64,000 nt of DNA from Bidens hawaiensis (Eukaryota > Streptophyta > Magnoliopsida > Asterales > Asteraceae): positions 124,001 to 188,000 of the forward strand of contig JAIQDT010003553.1 of the NCBI GenBank assembly GCA_021521415.1. The letters are read 5' to 3'. This document shows positions 1-13,135 of the stretch, piece after piece. The position numbers and the translations under genes are program-made. Position 1 is the first letter of the stretch; each line of letters begins with the position of its first letter. The notes under the pieces are model-generated. The model was not told the DNA's origin, searched no databases, and was given only the letters and a program-made list of their open reading frames with translations.

Positions 1-255
1 TTATGCACGTATGTTGCCATTTTTACCTATCAATATGTTCCGCGACTTCACCCCGAATTCCCTCGTACAAGCAAGTCTGTTATTACGTTCCGGACCATAA
101 TAACTCACTTGTCCTACGAGTTCATCCCGGCATTCATCAATATCTATCGTTACTCATTAATAAGTTTCCCAGTGATAATCGAGCCTACGGTTATATTATA
201 GGTATCCTAAGGGATAACCTAATCCTTTATAACCAATGGCTCTGATACCAACTTC
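1..255 (-). other. Partial internal region of the leftmost array unit (primer-binding-site end)
   Basis: This stretch is nearly identical to 8675-8929 and 17342-17596, which lie just left of the second and third LTRs. It is therefore the tRNA-primer side of another internal region whose remainder lies outside the window. It ends in the primer-binding site followed by a 4-nt spacer and the LTR. The small plus-strand reading frame here matches no family I know. Confidence 0.85.
237..251 (-). other. Primer-binding site (tRNA-iMet type), also at 8911-8925 and 17578-17592
   Basis: On the minus strand this reads TTGGTATCAGAGCCA, the usual plant LTR-retrotransposon primer-binding site complementary to the 3' end of initiator methionine tRNA. 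It sits 4 nt inside each LTR and fixes the element orientation as minus. Confidence 0.88.
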
Positions 256-1072
256 TGTCACACCCCGTTAAGCGTATTGCGGAAGCGTAAAACGGAAATG
301 CAACAGATACAACTGGTATCAAATACATTGTTCATAAAGAAACATTACTAACTAGTTTACAATATATTATATCGTTCTAACATCTTTTACAAACTAGGTG
401 ATACTATCAAACCGGTTCTTCAATTACTTTACTTCTAACTCAAATGCCCATGACAGCAACCACCAATCAGACACGTAACGCACAGAAAATTACTTCTCAT
501 ATCTGATTACCTGAAAAGCATGTTAAAATAGGTCAACTACGAATAGTTGGTGAGTTTCATAAGTTTAACGAAATCAGTTCTGCGTACCACACAGTCATAG
601 TTTGTATGTACGCGCGTATGTAAAAATATGTGTTTACGTTTGTATAAATATGTACAGCCATATCCTTGTGTGTGCATATGCACACTTGTAAGTTTATAAT
701 ATAAATTTGAAATTTCGGTAAAATCGTGGTTGTTTGTTCGTACTACCTGTTTCCAATTTCCGTGTTTAACCAACCACTGTGGCCCCCTTTCCGCCCACAA
801 CGGTTCCGTGTTAACATCGACCACTGTGGTCCCCCCTTCCACCCACGATGATTCCACGTAAACTTAAACATTATATAGTGTACACGTAAATAATTAATAT
901 ATTCTACACATAATATTTCCTACGGCTAATCACGTAGCATGTATATAGACACATATACACATATAGTATTTATCACGTATCACCAAATACTGTAGCTCCC
1001 CATCCGCCCACAATACGCATAATCACATTATTCTCTTAACATTCATGTCATAATCAAGTTAGTTCGTTTAAT

Positions 1073-1313
1073 AAGTTGCAGCAGAACTTGGCTCATAGGC
1101 CATACTCAACTTTAGTTTATAAGTTGCAGCAGAACTTGGCTCATAGGCCATACTCAACTTTAGTTTAGTAAGTTGCAGCAGAACTTGGCTCAGAGGCCAT
1201 ACTCAACTTTAGTTTATAAGTTGCAGCAGAACTTGGCTCATAAGCCATACTCAACTTTAGTTTATAAGTTGCAGCAGAACTTGGCTCATAAGCCATACTC
1301 AACTTTAGTTTGT
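1073..1313 (+). repeat. Minisatellite, five 48-49-bp copies (also 9747-9987 and 18414-18654)
   Basis: Five head-to-tail copies start at 1073, 1121, 1170, 1218 and 1266, each opening AAGTTGCAGCAGAACTTGG. Copies differ by one or two bases (CATAGG, CAGAGG, CATAAG), and one is 49 bp. There are no spacers, so this is a minisatellite. It is present in all three LTRs with the same copy number. Confidence 0.93.
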
Positions 1314-3322
1314 TACTATTGTGGCCACCCTTCCGCCCACAATAGCCCCATAAATATCATAGACCACGTTATCCCCATGGCCATTACAGACCATGTTGTT
1401 TCCCAAATTAGTTATGTTTAACATTATACAATGTGTTTTTATAAACATGTTGTCACGTGTAATTTCATTATGTTTTGCAATTCGTATTATCTCCACTCAA
1501 TATACCAGTCAATGATAATAATCATCTTTCATCAGCACGTAGTCAATCATTATGTTTGTAGGGACTTTTCATATATAATTGTTCAGATATTTATTATGTC
1601 CCGAATCGTTTTCAGATCGATAACGTGTATAAACATGCTTTCCACCCCAAAAGTTCGTAAAACAGTTTAGAAAGTGGGGGTCGTGAAACTCACCTTATCG
1701 TAGTTCGCACAGAAATCACGTGTCAATAAGTCAGATGCCTCGTTTATAGCCTGATTCCTATAAACGGTACCGTATCGTTAATACTAGGACAGTGTTCAAG
1801 CTAAGTCGGGCTGTATAGATAATCTGGGTATAGCTGTTAGGTCCAGAACATGACCATAGTCTTAGATTGTGACGTTGTATACTATGAAATGTTTAAAACT
1901 GGATTTGGCTCAGTTTCACCGTTTTCCGAGCCTAGCTCAGTTGATCGTTTATACGTTTCGGGATTAGGTAAGATCACATAAACTTAAGTAAATATATTGA
2001 TTGATAAAATGATTTGATTTATGAAAGAATTTTAAGGTTTCGGTGTCTGGTTTGATCGCAGGGTTCGTTTCCGTTTTCACACGGTTTTAATTATACAAAA
2101 CGCGCCCAATCCACCCGATTTGTCCGGAATTTTCGTAACAAGTTCGTTTTTATCAATATCATTCAAAAATATGATATTTGACCACTTTTGACATTTTGAC
2201 ATACCAGTCAGTCCGTTAAACACAAAACTGCCGGTTTCGTTAAAACAATTATAATTTAAATCTTTGATTAATCATAACTAAATATGTACTTATATATAAA
2301 TTATGCAAATTTTTGTAAAAATACATTAAGACATGGAGAATTTTATAAAAATATTTCCAGAAATTTTATGATTAATTATTTATTTATAAAAATTCATTTA
2401 ATAGGTTATAATCATGTAATAAATGGCCCGTTTATATCAAACGACCTCCGAAAAATCCAATAATTTTACCAATGGCCTTAATGTTCTTACATAGCCCCTG
2501 CAAAATTTCCAGAACCTAACTCTTTTGACAAAATGCCTTTTTGTGCGTTTTTCGGCTGTTAAAATTCGGTTAAACGATGATTGCACAAACCATACTTAGG
2601 CATTTCCAATGATTCCCAAAATTTACCAGTGATCTTACCATCCCATATCAAACTCCAAAACCAAGTTTCAGAATTTTTCAACATGTTTAGCTATTTTTCC
2701 CAAATAAACGCTCATAAACGGAAATAAATTCACTAAATATTCTCCGTTTATCGAAAAATTACCAAATTTGAACAGGGACTCATTTATATGATCCCTAATG
2801 TCCCTGCAAGTTTTCACAAGCTAACAACAAGCACGTCACAACCTAATACTAAACAGCCCCTAAGCGAGTGTTACAGGTTTACCTTGTCGGTTTTCGATGA
2901 ATTTTGCTAGTTTAAACGATTCTCCGGGTCTCGGGTTGCAAACTCAGTATATCTACATATCATATAACATCAAACCAAGCATAAATCATCCATGTAGCAG
3001 CCTTGATAATTAGGGTTTCGGTTTTGGGTTCAAACCGTAAAAACGTTGTATTCATGTTCTAATCCGCGTTTTAGACCAAAAAAGTATATGTTCCTGGTTT
3101 GTAAACATGTTTAACATCAAAACATAATTTTGAATGATTTTTGAGAGTTTTACACCGTTAACTTTGATTTTTACTAGCCAAGACATGTTTTTATGCTATT
3201 AAACGAGTATAAACGAATCAAAATCGAGCTTTTATGAGAACATACCTAGGGTTTGCTTGAAGTTCTGTATTGAAGAAGGAAGGATCCAGATTTTTTTGTG
3301 TTGTAAATATCTCCTATCTTGT

Positions 3323-3330
3323 TTATATAA
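3323..3330 (-). promoter_or_regulatory. Putative LTR TATA box (minus strand); same site in LTRs 2 and 3
   Basis: The minus strand reads TTATATAAAC here, with the primer-binding-site end of the LTR downstream, as expected for the U3/R boundary of a minus-strand element. It is the best TATA-like match I noticed in this half of the LTR. The start site is inferred. Confidence 0.4.
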
Positions 3331-4108
3331 AAAAAATAAACATGGAGGCCTTTGTTCAATTTTGGCGGCCGCAACTTCTAGGGGCCTATTGGGCCTCTTT
3401 TTGGCCCAATGGTGCCTCGGTTTTCGTGCCACACGTAAAAGTCGGTCCAAAATTTAGTTCGGGTTCGGTTTTTCGCAAGAAAATTAATTCGGGTGTGAGA
3501 AATAGCGCAAAAACGAGTGTTTTTCAGCTTATTTTTGTAAAATAAGAAAAACGTACTGACTCGTTGTAAAATTCCAAAATATTTTCACGGATTGCTTAAA
3601 ACATGTCATATAAGTGTTTTATAAGTCTTTTTCGGCTTAACGGATGCTACAATGCTTGTTTTGATATTAACGATTGCGTTTAAGCTTATAGCGTATCGAT
3701 AAACGAAACCTTTTTCGTTTAAAGAGTTTTAAACGTACTAAGGCCTAAATATCAACATGTTAGCCTCTATAACATATATATAACTCGTATATGACCCCTC
3801 GGTATGTATACGGGTCATAATTAGTATCGGTCGGTTACTCGTTTAAACACTACGAATTAACCGATCTATCGTTTACTTGATACGAAATGAATATAGTGTA
3901 CCTCGTTTTGTTTGCTATCGAACTAAGGCCATATTACTAATATTTTAGCTTGCATAGATTATATATCACTTATGGATGGCACCCTGGGATATCCGGACCA
4001 TAACCAGACCCGTTTGGTTATTTGTTTGTTCGTTACGCAATAAGCGGTTAAATGCTTATTCGAGTTTGTAAGTACTAAGGTGTACTTGGTTTTGCCACGG
4101 ACGTCACA

Positions 4109-4120
4109 TTCTCCCCCTGT
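4109..4120 (-). other. Polypurine tract, also at 12783-12794
   Basis: The minus strand reads ACAGGGGGAGAA immediately before the LTR. This is the standard second-strand primer position. It is lost after LTR 3, where the sequence becomes copia RT, so LTR 3 is the outer right end of the array. Confidence 0.88.
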
Positions 4121-4394
4121 TAAAAAATTTCGTCCCCGAAATTCAATATGCCATATATGCTCTTTTTGGGGAAAATTTTATAATCATTTGTTTTGGAATT
4201 CGTTTTTCTGTTTCCGAACACGTTTGATTCCCCATTGTGGATTCCACTGGATTTTATTCAATAAGATTTTATTGTGTCACAACTGTTTGATTTTCCCCAC
4301 TCAGCATTTCCATGAGTCTCTTTATAGAATTTAGCTGTATAAAAGTTTTCAAATAGTACTAATCCCGCCATGTCAGTAGGGCACTCATTTTGAT

Positions 4395-4397
<3 letters not shown>

Positions 4398-4464
<67 letters not shown>
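4398..4464 (+). repeat. (TA)n microsatellite; shorter in the second copy (13072-13133)
   Basis: An uninterrupted AT dinucleotide run. Its length difference between copies accounts for the 8674 versus 8667 bp periods. Reading frames with long Tyr-Ile runs on the minus strand come only from this tract. Confidence 0.95.
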
Positions 4465-4466
<2 letters not shown>

Positions 4467-5734
4467 GGGAATGAGATAATTTTGTTTAATACGTTACGGT
4501 TCGAGCTAAGGTATTTTAGAATCAGCCCATCGTTTTCCTCAACCCAACTAACAACTTTCAAAATTTGATAACTTCTCGTATTTCTCAGTATAGCCCTCTT
4601 GTTAGCCTTAGGCGGCCTTCGGTTTGTTATTAATATCACGAGCTTTATTTATGGTTATCGAAATCGAATCGGATTTTATTTTGGATGTCGCCAATTTTTC
4701 AATTTCAATGAGATGGCGAATTACATTCTTGCTCGTATAATATAGTATATAGGCGTTTACATAATATTATGATGATTGTTAATGTACGAGGATTGACATT
4801 ACCGGTCTTACTCATCTCTAAGGTTTGAATAGTTTATTTGATTTGATTGTTTTATAGAGGATTATAGATTGAGCTTAGGCCAATTAGGGATCTAAAATTT
4901 CATACCCAGTTCACCAAGAGTAAGGTTTTGTTAAGGCTTTTTCAGTTGGATAGTTGTTACCATTCGGAAGAAAGTATTCGGGGTGGATTAGTCAAGAAAC
5001 TATCATTTAACTGGCATTGCTTTCTCAGGATGTTTTAGGAATATGTGTTAAGAGATCCATTGTAGTTTGTTTCCCACTTCTAATGGGGCATCTCGAATTG
5101 TTGTAGCATCTCCGAGGATCTTTTGTATTCCCCATTAACTTATAATAGTGCACACTTTACAACATATGTGCCTATGATTCCTTCATATCTTTCGCTTGCA
5201 TCTATATATTATTACTCAGTTTATCCGCACATCTGGCCTGGCTTTTCCTTGTTCATCACTCAGTTTGCTATAAAAGTTTAAAGTTCAAGTTTCGGTTACG
5301 GATAGTGTAGATTTCCTCATCCGTGTTTCGTCATTGGGGTACTAGGTTTTGTTCCGAGTACCGGGTCACTTCTTTATCTAGAAGAGGTAGTATAACAGTT
5401 TTATTTCTATATATAACCTTCATTTGAACTCAATTAACTAGTCCATACTGACTATTACACAATGACTCCTCACTTTCACCGGGAGTGCATTGATAGGGAA
5501 TAGCTAGTTATTTAGGTTAAGAGGGTAGTTTTTCGAGTAATATGGTTAGTATTTATAGTCTTACTTTTGGTGGTTTCTATAGTATACAGAATTGTTATTT
5601 TACTAGACAGTATATTTTCCAAGGTAATAACTTGTAGGAACGAAACGTCTATCAGTGTCCATAATCAATAAACTAAAGTATATTAGGCATTACTAAGAAC
5701 GTACCTGTTACTACATTTGTTCTATCCGGTTTAT

Positions 5735-7094
5735 TCACAATACTTGTCCCCTAGTCGAGTTGGACGTCGATGTCGGTCCTTGCCTTTGTCTTTCCATCGC
5801 AATTGGGTTCAATCTAGGGCAGTCTTTCTTGATGTGCTCCATACTACCACACTCATAACAGGCATTACGATTTATTATGGGTTGGTTTTGGTAGACTGGT
5901 TGTTGTCGTGTTGGTTGCGGTTGGGGTAGTTGTGAGTCCTGGAGTTGGGTTGATGGATTTATAGTATTCATAACGGTTCTACAATTTCGGGCATAGTATC
6001 CCACCTTCCCACATTTGTGACACACATTGGTCCGACATTCACCAACATGATGATAACCACATTTTCCACATCTAGGCAAAAGTCCGTTATACTTATTTTG
6101 CTTCACATCGGAACTGATCATAGCGTAATTTTGTATTGCAAGGCGCGCGCATTTATTCCGTTGTCTTTCTTGTATTCCCGCTCCATAATTGGTTCGTTTT
6201 TGTACCAGATGATTCCCCGGGCATTCTTAATGAACCACTTCTAATCAAATCAGAAGTTACAATGCCGGCTTGTAACACGGCATTTTCGAAAGTTACAGGG
6301 CCAGTTGAATTAACCAAACTCCTGACTTTGGGGGCTAAACCCCAAATGTAGCGTTCAGTACGTTTAGATTCTGGGGTAACTAACCATGGGACTAAACGAG
6401 CCAGTTCGTTAAAGCGATGGGTATACTCCAAGTGATCTGCACCCTTCATTTCCAGATTCCAGAGTTCTTGCTCTAATTTCTGAATTTCGTTTATCGGACA
6501 AAAGCGTGTTATCATAAGATTTTTAAGTTCGGTCCAAGACATACGATTGGTTGCCTCTTGTCCTTGAATTTGCACAACAGTATTCCACCACATTAGCGCG
6601 TGGTCTACAAATGTAGAAGTAGCAAATTTGACAATACAAGCTGGTGGACAGTTAGTGATATTAATGATAGATTCAGTCTTTTCGATCCACTTTACCAGTC
6701 CATTTGGTCATTCAGTACCACTAAATTCCATAGGTTTACATAGCATGAAGTTTTTAAGTTGATATCCGTGTTGCGGGGGATTTTGATTGTTACAACTATT
6801 GTTCAAGTTCGGTAGGAGATTATCATTATTGAAAGTAATATTGGTATTCAACGGGGGAGTATTAGTTGCGATAGTATCAGTATTTTTCGGGGGAGCATTT
6901 GTGGTTGTATTAGTATTTGTCGAGGGATTAGTATTTACAGCCGCGTTAGCGTTCGGCACTTGATTTGTATTCATAGTTGTATGGATACCAGCAGCGAATT
7001 GTGCTGCTATTGTCGGAAGTACTGTTTGTAGTTGTCGAGCGATCATTTCGGCTATATCTGCCTCAGACAACATGTTTACTTTCTTCGGGGCCAT
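5735..7094 (-). pseudogene. gag: gag of the array element, copy 1 (broken)
   Basis: It would encode the Gag structural protein that packages element RNA. The likely start is the ATG at 7094 (MAPKKVN...), because the upstream in-frame ATG at 7136 precedes a less Gag-like stretch. Order: an Asn/Thr-rich N-terminal part, then a Retrotrans_gag-type core (about 6590-6200; motifs MWWNTVVQIQ, LKNLMITRFCP, LEQELWNLEMKG, YIWGLAPKVRSLV), then CCHC zinc knuckles (about 6080-5770; CHKCGKVGYYARNC and CYECGSMEHIKKDC). A TGA at about 6708 interrupts the core, and the knuckle part is in another frame, so the gene is dead as written. The histidine of the first knuckle above is tyrosine. The same lesions occur in copy 2. 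No protease or polymerase follows. Confidence 0.85.
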
Positions 7095-8929
7095 TCTAAT
7101 ATAAAAACCAGTTATCTCACGATTAACACAATTCACATACGCTAATAATCACAAAAAGGACTTACAATAACAAGTAATCAGGTATTTCAATTAACACGTA
7201 TGTATCACACAGGTTTGTTCTCGAGTCTGAATACTAAGGATAGTATATAAAATTAGCCTAGCAAACACCAAAGTTTGCATATATATTAAAAGTTGTCATC
7301 TCATGACAAGAAATTTTAACCCAATAGGGGTCAATGTTTGTATTAAAAATGCCGAAATCGTCCTCCATATTAGTATAGCGCACCACCATATGCTTGTATG
7401 GAGTATCAGAAACTATACACGACAATACCGTACTATCCTTATCTATCAAAGTACGCGTTATAACAATTATAAATAATTCACAACTTGTACGACAATTGTT
7501 CCGATATGATCCCATTATTGGGAAGCTGTTTTTGTTCGGTCTCTCCCGTAGGTAGATATTTGCTCGCTACGAGTTTAATCAGTATGTTATAGTGGGAATG
7601 CACGTGTATATTTCACCTGACTTCTAAATGTTGTTAACTAATATTGTAACATATATTCTTTCGTCAGGTCATTCTGTATTCGTAGGCATGTCGGACTTAA
7701 TAAAAGTAGTAGTTTGCTGGTTGGAGGTAATTAGGTTTCATTCCAGTCGGGGCACGTCATCATTTCGTGAGCATGAGGTTTCTCTCATACAGTAACCAAT
7801 TGGAATAGGAAAGATATAGGAGAGGTTGGATATTCTTATTCGTAGATGGTTCAAAGAGTTTGCTAGTTAAGGAGGTTCATCAGAGTTAGTTGTACTGGTA
7901 AATTGTAAAGGAAATTATTATTATTATTAATATTTCTTTTTGAAATATCATTAGTATATTATATGTACTGGTAGTCACGGTCTGTTTATAGAATTGGGGA
8001 ATCAATAAAGTAGTTATTATATTTATAATTCAATAAGTTGGATTCATCACTAAGTATTTCCCCCGGGATGGTGTTTGTTTTTCAAACAACAGAAATCGAA
8101 GGATGACCAGAAAATAGTTTAATTTAGTGTCAAAGAAACGAGTACATGAAATAAAGGTTAGACCCAGGCTGAGAGGTATTATATGTGTATATATATATAT
8201 TCTTGAAATCATTATCTGTAGGACACGCCTCTCGTGATTCATTCCCGGGCCTTGTATATTAGGTTCCTTAGTGGTTTCGTCATATCACCAGATTTAGTTT
8301 GAGGTCGGTTAAGCGTTCTCGTATTCTCGTTTACAGGAAACACCGGTTCCTTAGTTGTCATAAGGCTACCCGATCTCGACATCTTTCGGTGCAATCGTTA
8401 ATCAGAAGAAAACGTTTTTCGGTAGCTTAGATCATCGTAAAGGATATTATTAATTAATACCGAAGTTAAATATTTTATTTGTTACGAACAGGTATAATAT
8501 AAATTTTGATACGATATAATTTTAATCATAATATAAATTAATATTAATTATGACCGAATATAATATTCGTTACAATAAGATTCAATATCATCGGTAGTAT
8601 CGTACGCACACGTATCCCTATATCTCATCTCAGATAAGCACGTATGCACATTTCATATATACTTCACGTCACCTTTATGCACGTATGTTGCCATTTTTAC
8701 CTATCAATATGTTCCGCGACTTCACCCCGAATTCCCTCGTACAAGCAAGTCTGTTATTACGTTCCGGACCATAATAACTCACTTGCCCTACGAGTTCATC
8801 CCGGCATTCATCAATATCTATCGTTACTCATTAATAAGTTTCCCAGTGATAATCGAGCCTACGGTTATATTATAGGTATCCTAAGGGATAACCTAATCCT
8901 TTATAACCAATGGCTCTGATACCAACTTC

Positions 8930-11900
8930 TGTCACACCCCGTTAAGCGTATTGCGGAAGCGTAAAACGGAAATGCAACAGATACAACTGGTATCAAATAC
9001 ATTGTTCATAAAGAAACATTACTAACTAGTTTACAATATATTATATCGTTCTAACATCTTTTACAAACTAGGTGATACTATCAAACCGGTTCTTCAATTA
9101 CTTTACTTCTAACTCAAATGCCCATGACAGCAACCACCAATCAGACACGTAACGCACAGAAAATTACTTCTCATATCTGATTACCTGAAAAGCATGTTAA
9201 AATAGGTCAACTACGAATAGTTGGTGAGTTTCATAAGTTTAACGAAATCAGTTCTGCGTACCACACAGTCATAGTTTGTATGTACGCGCGTATGTAAAAA
9301 TATGTGTTTACGTTTGTATAAATATGTACAGCCATATCCTTGTGTGTGCATATGCACACTTGTAAGTTTATAATATAAATTTGAAATTTCGGTAAAATCG
9401 TGGTTGTTTGTTCGTACTACCTGTTTCCAATTTCCGTGTTTAACCAACCACTGTGGCCCCCTTTCCGCCCACAACGGTTCCGTGTTAACATCGACCACTG
9501 TGGTCCCCCCTTCCACCCACGATGATTCCACGTAAACTTAAACATTATATAGTGTACACGTAAATAATTAATATATTCTACACATAATATTTCCTACGGC
9601 TAATCACGTAGCATGTATATAGACACATATACACATATAGTATTTATCACGTATCACCAAATACTGTAGCTCCCCATCCGCCCACAATACGCATAATCAC
9701 ATTATTCTCTTAACATTCATGTCATAATCAAGTTAGTTCGTTTAATAAGTTGCAGCAGAACTTGGCTCATAGGCCATACTCAACTTTAGTTTATAAGTTG
9801 CAGCAGAACTTGGCTCATAGGCCATACTCAACTTTAGTTTAGTAAGTTGCAGCAGAACTTGGCTCAGAGGCCATACTCAACTTTAGTTTATAAGTTGCAG
9901 CAGAACTTGGCTCATAAGCCATACTCAACTTTAGTTTATAAGTTGCAGCAGAACTTGGCTCATAAGCCATACTCAACTTTAGTTTGTTACTATTGTGGCC
10001 ACCCTTCCGCCCACAATAGCCCCATAAATATCATAGACCACGTTATCCCCATGGCCATTACAGACCATGTTGTTTCCCAAATTAGTTATGTTTAACATTA
10101 TACAATGTGTTTGTATAAACATGTTGTCACGTGTAATTTCATTATGTTTTGCAATTCGTATTATCTCCACTCAATATACCAGTCAATGATAATAATCATC
10201 TTTCATCAGCACGTAGTCAATCATTATGTTTGTAGGGACTTTTCATATATAATTGTTCAGATATTTATTATGTCCCGAATCGTTTTCAGATCGATAACGT
10301 GTATAAACATGCTTTCCACCCCAAAAGTTCGTAAAACAGTTTAGAAAGTGGGGGTCGTGAAACTCACCTTATCGTAGTTCGCACAGAAATCACGTGTCAA
10401 TAAGTCAGATGCCTCGTTTATAGCCTGATTCCTATAAACGGTACCGTATCGTTAATACTAGGACAGTGTTCAAGCTAAGTCGGGCTGTATAGATAATCTG
10501 GGTATAGCTGTTAGGTCCAGAACATGACCATAGTCTTAGATTGTGACGTTGTATACTATGAAATGTTTAAAACTGGATTTGGCTCAGTTTCACCGTTTTC
10601 CGAGCCTAGCTCAGTTGATCGTTTATACGTTTCGGGATTAGGTAAGATCACATAAACTTAAGTAAATATATTGATTGATAAAATGATTTGATTTATGAAA
10701 GAATTTTAAGGTTTCGGTGTCTGGTTTGATCGCAGGGTTCGTTTCCGTTTTCACACGGTTTTAATTATACAAAACGCGCCCAATCCACCCGATTTGTCCG
10801 GAATTTTCGTAACAAGTTCGTTTTTATCAATATCATTCAAAAATATGATATTTGACCACTTTTGACATTTTGACATACCAGTCAGTCCGTTAAACACAAA
10901 ACTGCCGGTTTCGTTAAAACAATTATAATTTAAATCTTTGATTAATCATAACTAAATATGTACTTATATATAAATTATGAAAATTTTTGTAAAAATACAT
11001 TAAGACATGGAGAATTTTATAAAAAAATTTCCAGAAATTTTATGATTAATTATTTATTTATAAAAATTCATTTAATAGGTTATAATCATGTAATAAATGG
11101 CCCGTTTATATCAAACGACCTCCGAAAAATCCAATAATTTTACCAATGGCCTTAATGTTCTTACATAGCCCCTGCAAAATTTCCAGAACCTAACTCTTTT
11201 GACAAAATGCCTTTTTGTGCGTTTTTCGGCTGTTAAAATTCGGTTAAACGATGATTGCACAAACCATACTTAGGCATTTCCAATGATTCCCAAAATTTAC
11301 CAGTGATCTTACCATCCCATATCAAACTCCAAAACCAAGTTTCAGAATTTTTCAACATGTTTAGCTATTTTTCCCAAATAAACGCTCATAAACGGAAATA
11401 AATTCACTAAATATTCTCCGTTTATCGAAAAATTACCAAATTTGAACAGGGACTCATTTATATGATCCCTAATGTCCCTGCAAGTTTTCACAAGCTAACA
11501 ACAAGCACGTCACAACCTAATACTAAACAGCCCCTAAGCGAGTGTTACAGGTTTACCTTGTCGGTTTTCGATGAATTTTGCTAGTTTAAACGATTCTCCG
11601 GGTCTCGGGTTGCAAACTCAGTATATCTACATATCATATAACATCAAACCAAGCATAAATCATCCATGTAGCAGCCTTGATAATTAGGGTTTCGGTTTTG
11701 GGTTCAAACCGTAAAAACGTTGTATTCATGTTCTAATCCGCGTTTTAGACCAAAAAAGTATATGTTCCTGGTTTGTAAACATGTTTAACATCAAAACATA
11801 ATTTTGAATGATTTTTGAGAGTTTTACACCGTTAACTTTGATTTTTACTAGCCAAGACATGTTTTTATGCTATTAAACGAGTATAAACGAATCAAAATCG

Positions 11901-12782
11901 AGCTTTTATGAGATCATACCTAGGGTTTGCTTGAAGTTCTGTATTGAAGAAGGAAGGATCCAGATTTTTTTGTGTTGTAAATATCTCCTATCTTGTTTAT
12001 ATAAAAAAAATAAACATGGAGGCCTTTGTTCAATTTTGGCGGCCGCAACTTCTAGGGGCCTATTGGGCCTCTTTTTGGCCCAATGGTGCCTCGGTTTTCG
12101 TGCCACACGTAAAAGTCGGTCCAAAATTTAGTTCGGGTTCGGTTTTTCGCAAGAAAATTAATTCGGGTGTGAGAAATAGCGCAAAAACGAGTGTTTTTCA
12201 GCTTATTTTTGTAAAATAAGAAAAACGTACTGACTCGTTGTAAAATTCCAAAATATTTTCACGGATTGCTTAAAACATGTCATATAAGTGTTTTATAAGT
12301 CTTTTTCGGCTTAACGGATGCTACAATGCTTGTTTTGATATTAACGATTGCGTTTAAGCTTATAGCGTATCGATAAACGAAACCTTTTTCGTTTAAAGAG
12401 TTTTAAACGTACTAAGGCCTAAATATCAACATGTTAGCCTCTATAACATATATATAACTCGTATATGACCCCTCGGTATGTATACGGGTCATAATTAGTA
12501 TCGGTCGGTTACTCGTTTAAACACTACGAATTAACCGATCTATCGTTTACTTGATACGAAATGAATATAGTGTACCTCGTTTTGTTTGCTATCGAACTAA
12601 GGCCATATTACTAATATTTTAGCTTGCATAGATTATATATCACTTATGGATGGCACCCTGGGATATCCGGACCATAACCAGACCCGTTTGGTTATTTGTT
12701 TGTTCGTTACGCAATAAGCGGTTAAATGCTTATTCGAGTTTGTAAGTACTAAGGTGTACTTGGTTTTGCCACGGACGTCACA
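8930..12782 (-). repeat. LTR 2 of the gag-only array (3853 bp, shared by two internal regions)
   Basis: Same ends and length as LTR 1. It serves at once as the right LTR of the left unit and the left LTR of the next unit. At positions where LTR 1 is unique (1439, 2306, 3239) LTR 2 agrees with LTR 3. Confidence 0.9.
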
Positions 12783-13068
12783 TTCTCCCCCTGTTAAAAA
12801 ATTTCGTCCCCGAAATTCAATATGCCATATATGCTCTTTTTGGGGAAAATTTTATAATCATTTGTTTTGGAATTCGTTTTTCTGTTTCCGAACACGTTTG
12901 ATTCCCCATTGTGGATTCCACTGGATTTTATTCAATAAGATTTTATTGTGTCACAACTGTTTGATTTTCCCCACTCAGCATTTCCATGAGTCTCTTTATA
13001 GAATTTAGCTGTATAAAAGTTTTCAAATAGTACTAATCCCGCCATGTCAGTAGGGCACTCATTTTGAT

Positions 13069-13135
<67 letters not shown>

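Larger units (their letters stand above)
256..4108 (-). repeat. LTR 1 of the gag-only array (3853 bp)
   Basis: It begins TGTCACACC and ends ACGTCACA, giving the TG...CA ends of an LTR. It is almost identical to 8930-12782. By eye it differs from LTR 2 at about positions 1439, 2306, 2350 and 3239. At 3.85 kb it is long for a plant LTR. Inside are a 48-bp minisatellite (1073-1313), a repeated foldback motif (775-1345) and a minus-strand TATA-like site near 3323-3330. The short reading frames inside recur in all copies only because the LTR itself is copied. Confidence 0.9.
4109..8929 (-). mobile_element. Internal region 1 of the array (gag only)
   Basis: From right to left it holds the primer-binding site, a leader of about 1.8 kb, a broken gag (7094-5735) and about 1.6 kb of apparently noncoding DNA before the polypurine tract. 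No aspartic protease, RT, RNase H or integrase motif was found in any frame. A long (TA)n tract lies at 4398-4464. The 4109-5735 and 7140-8929 parts contain only short frames that match no family. Confidence 0.82.

Noticed and set aside
537..857. 106-codon minus-strand frame conserved three times
   Set aside because: Lies within the LTR over the foldback motifs; copied with the LTR and without a recognisable domain.
1073..1313. CRISPR-like direct repeats
   Set aside because: Head-to-tail units with no unique spacers, in plant LTRs; a minisatellite.
3232..3545. Overlapping reading frames in both strands, conserved in three copies
   Set aside because: Conservation comes from LTR copying; frames overlap on both strands and match no known family.
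4385..4639. Minus-strand reading frame with long Tyr-Ile runs
   Set aside because: It is a translation of the (TA)n microsatellite and changes length with it between copies.
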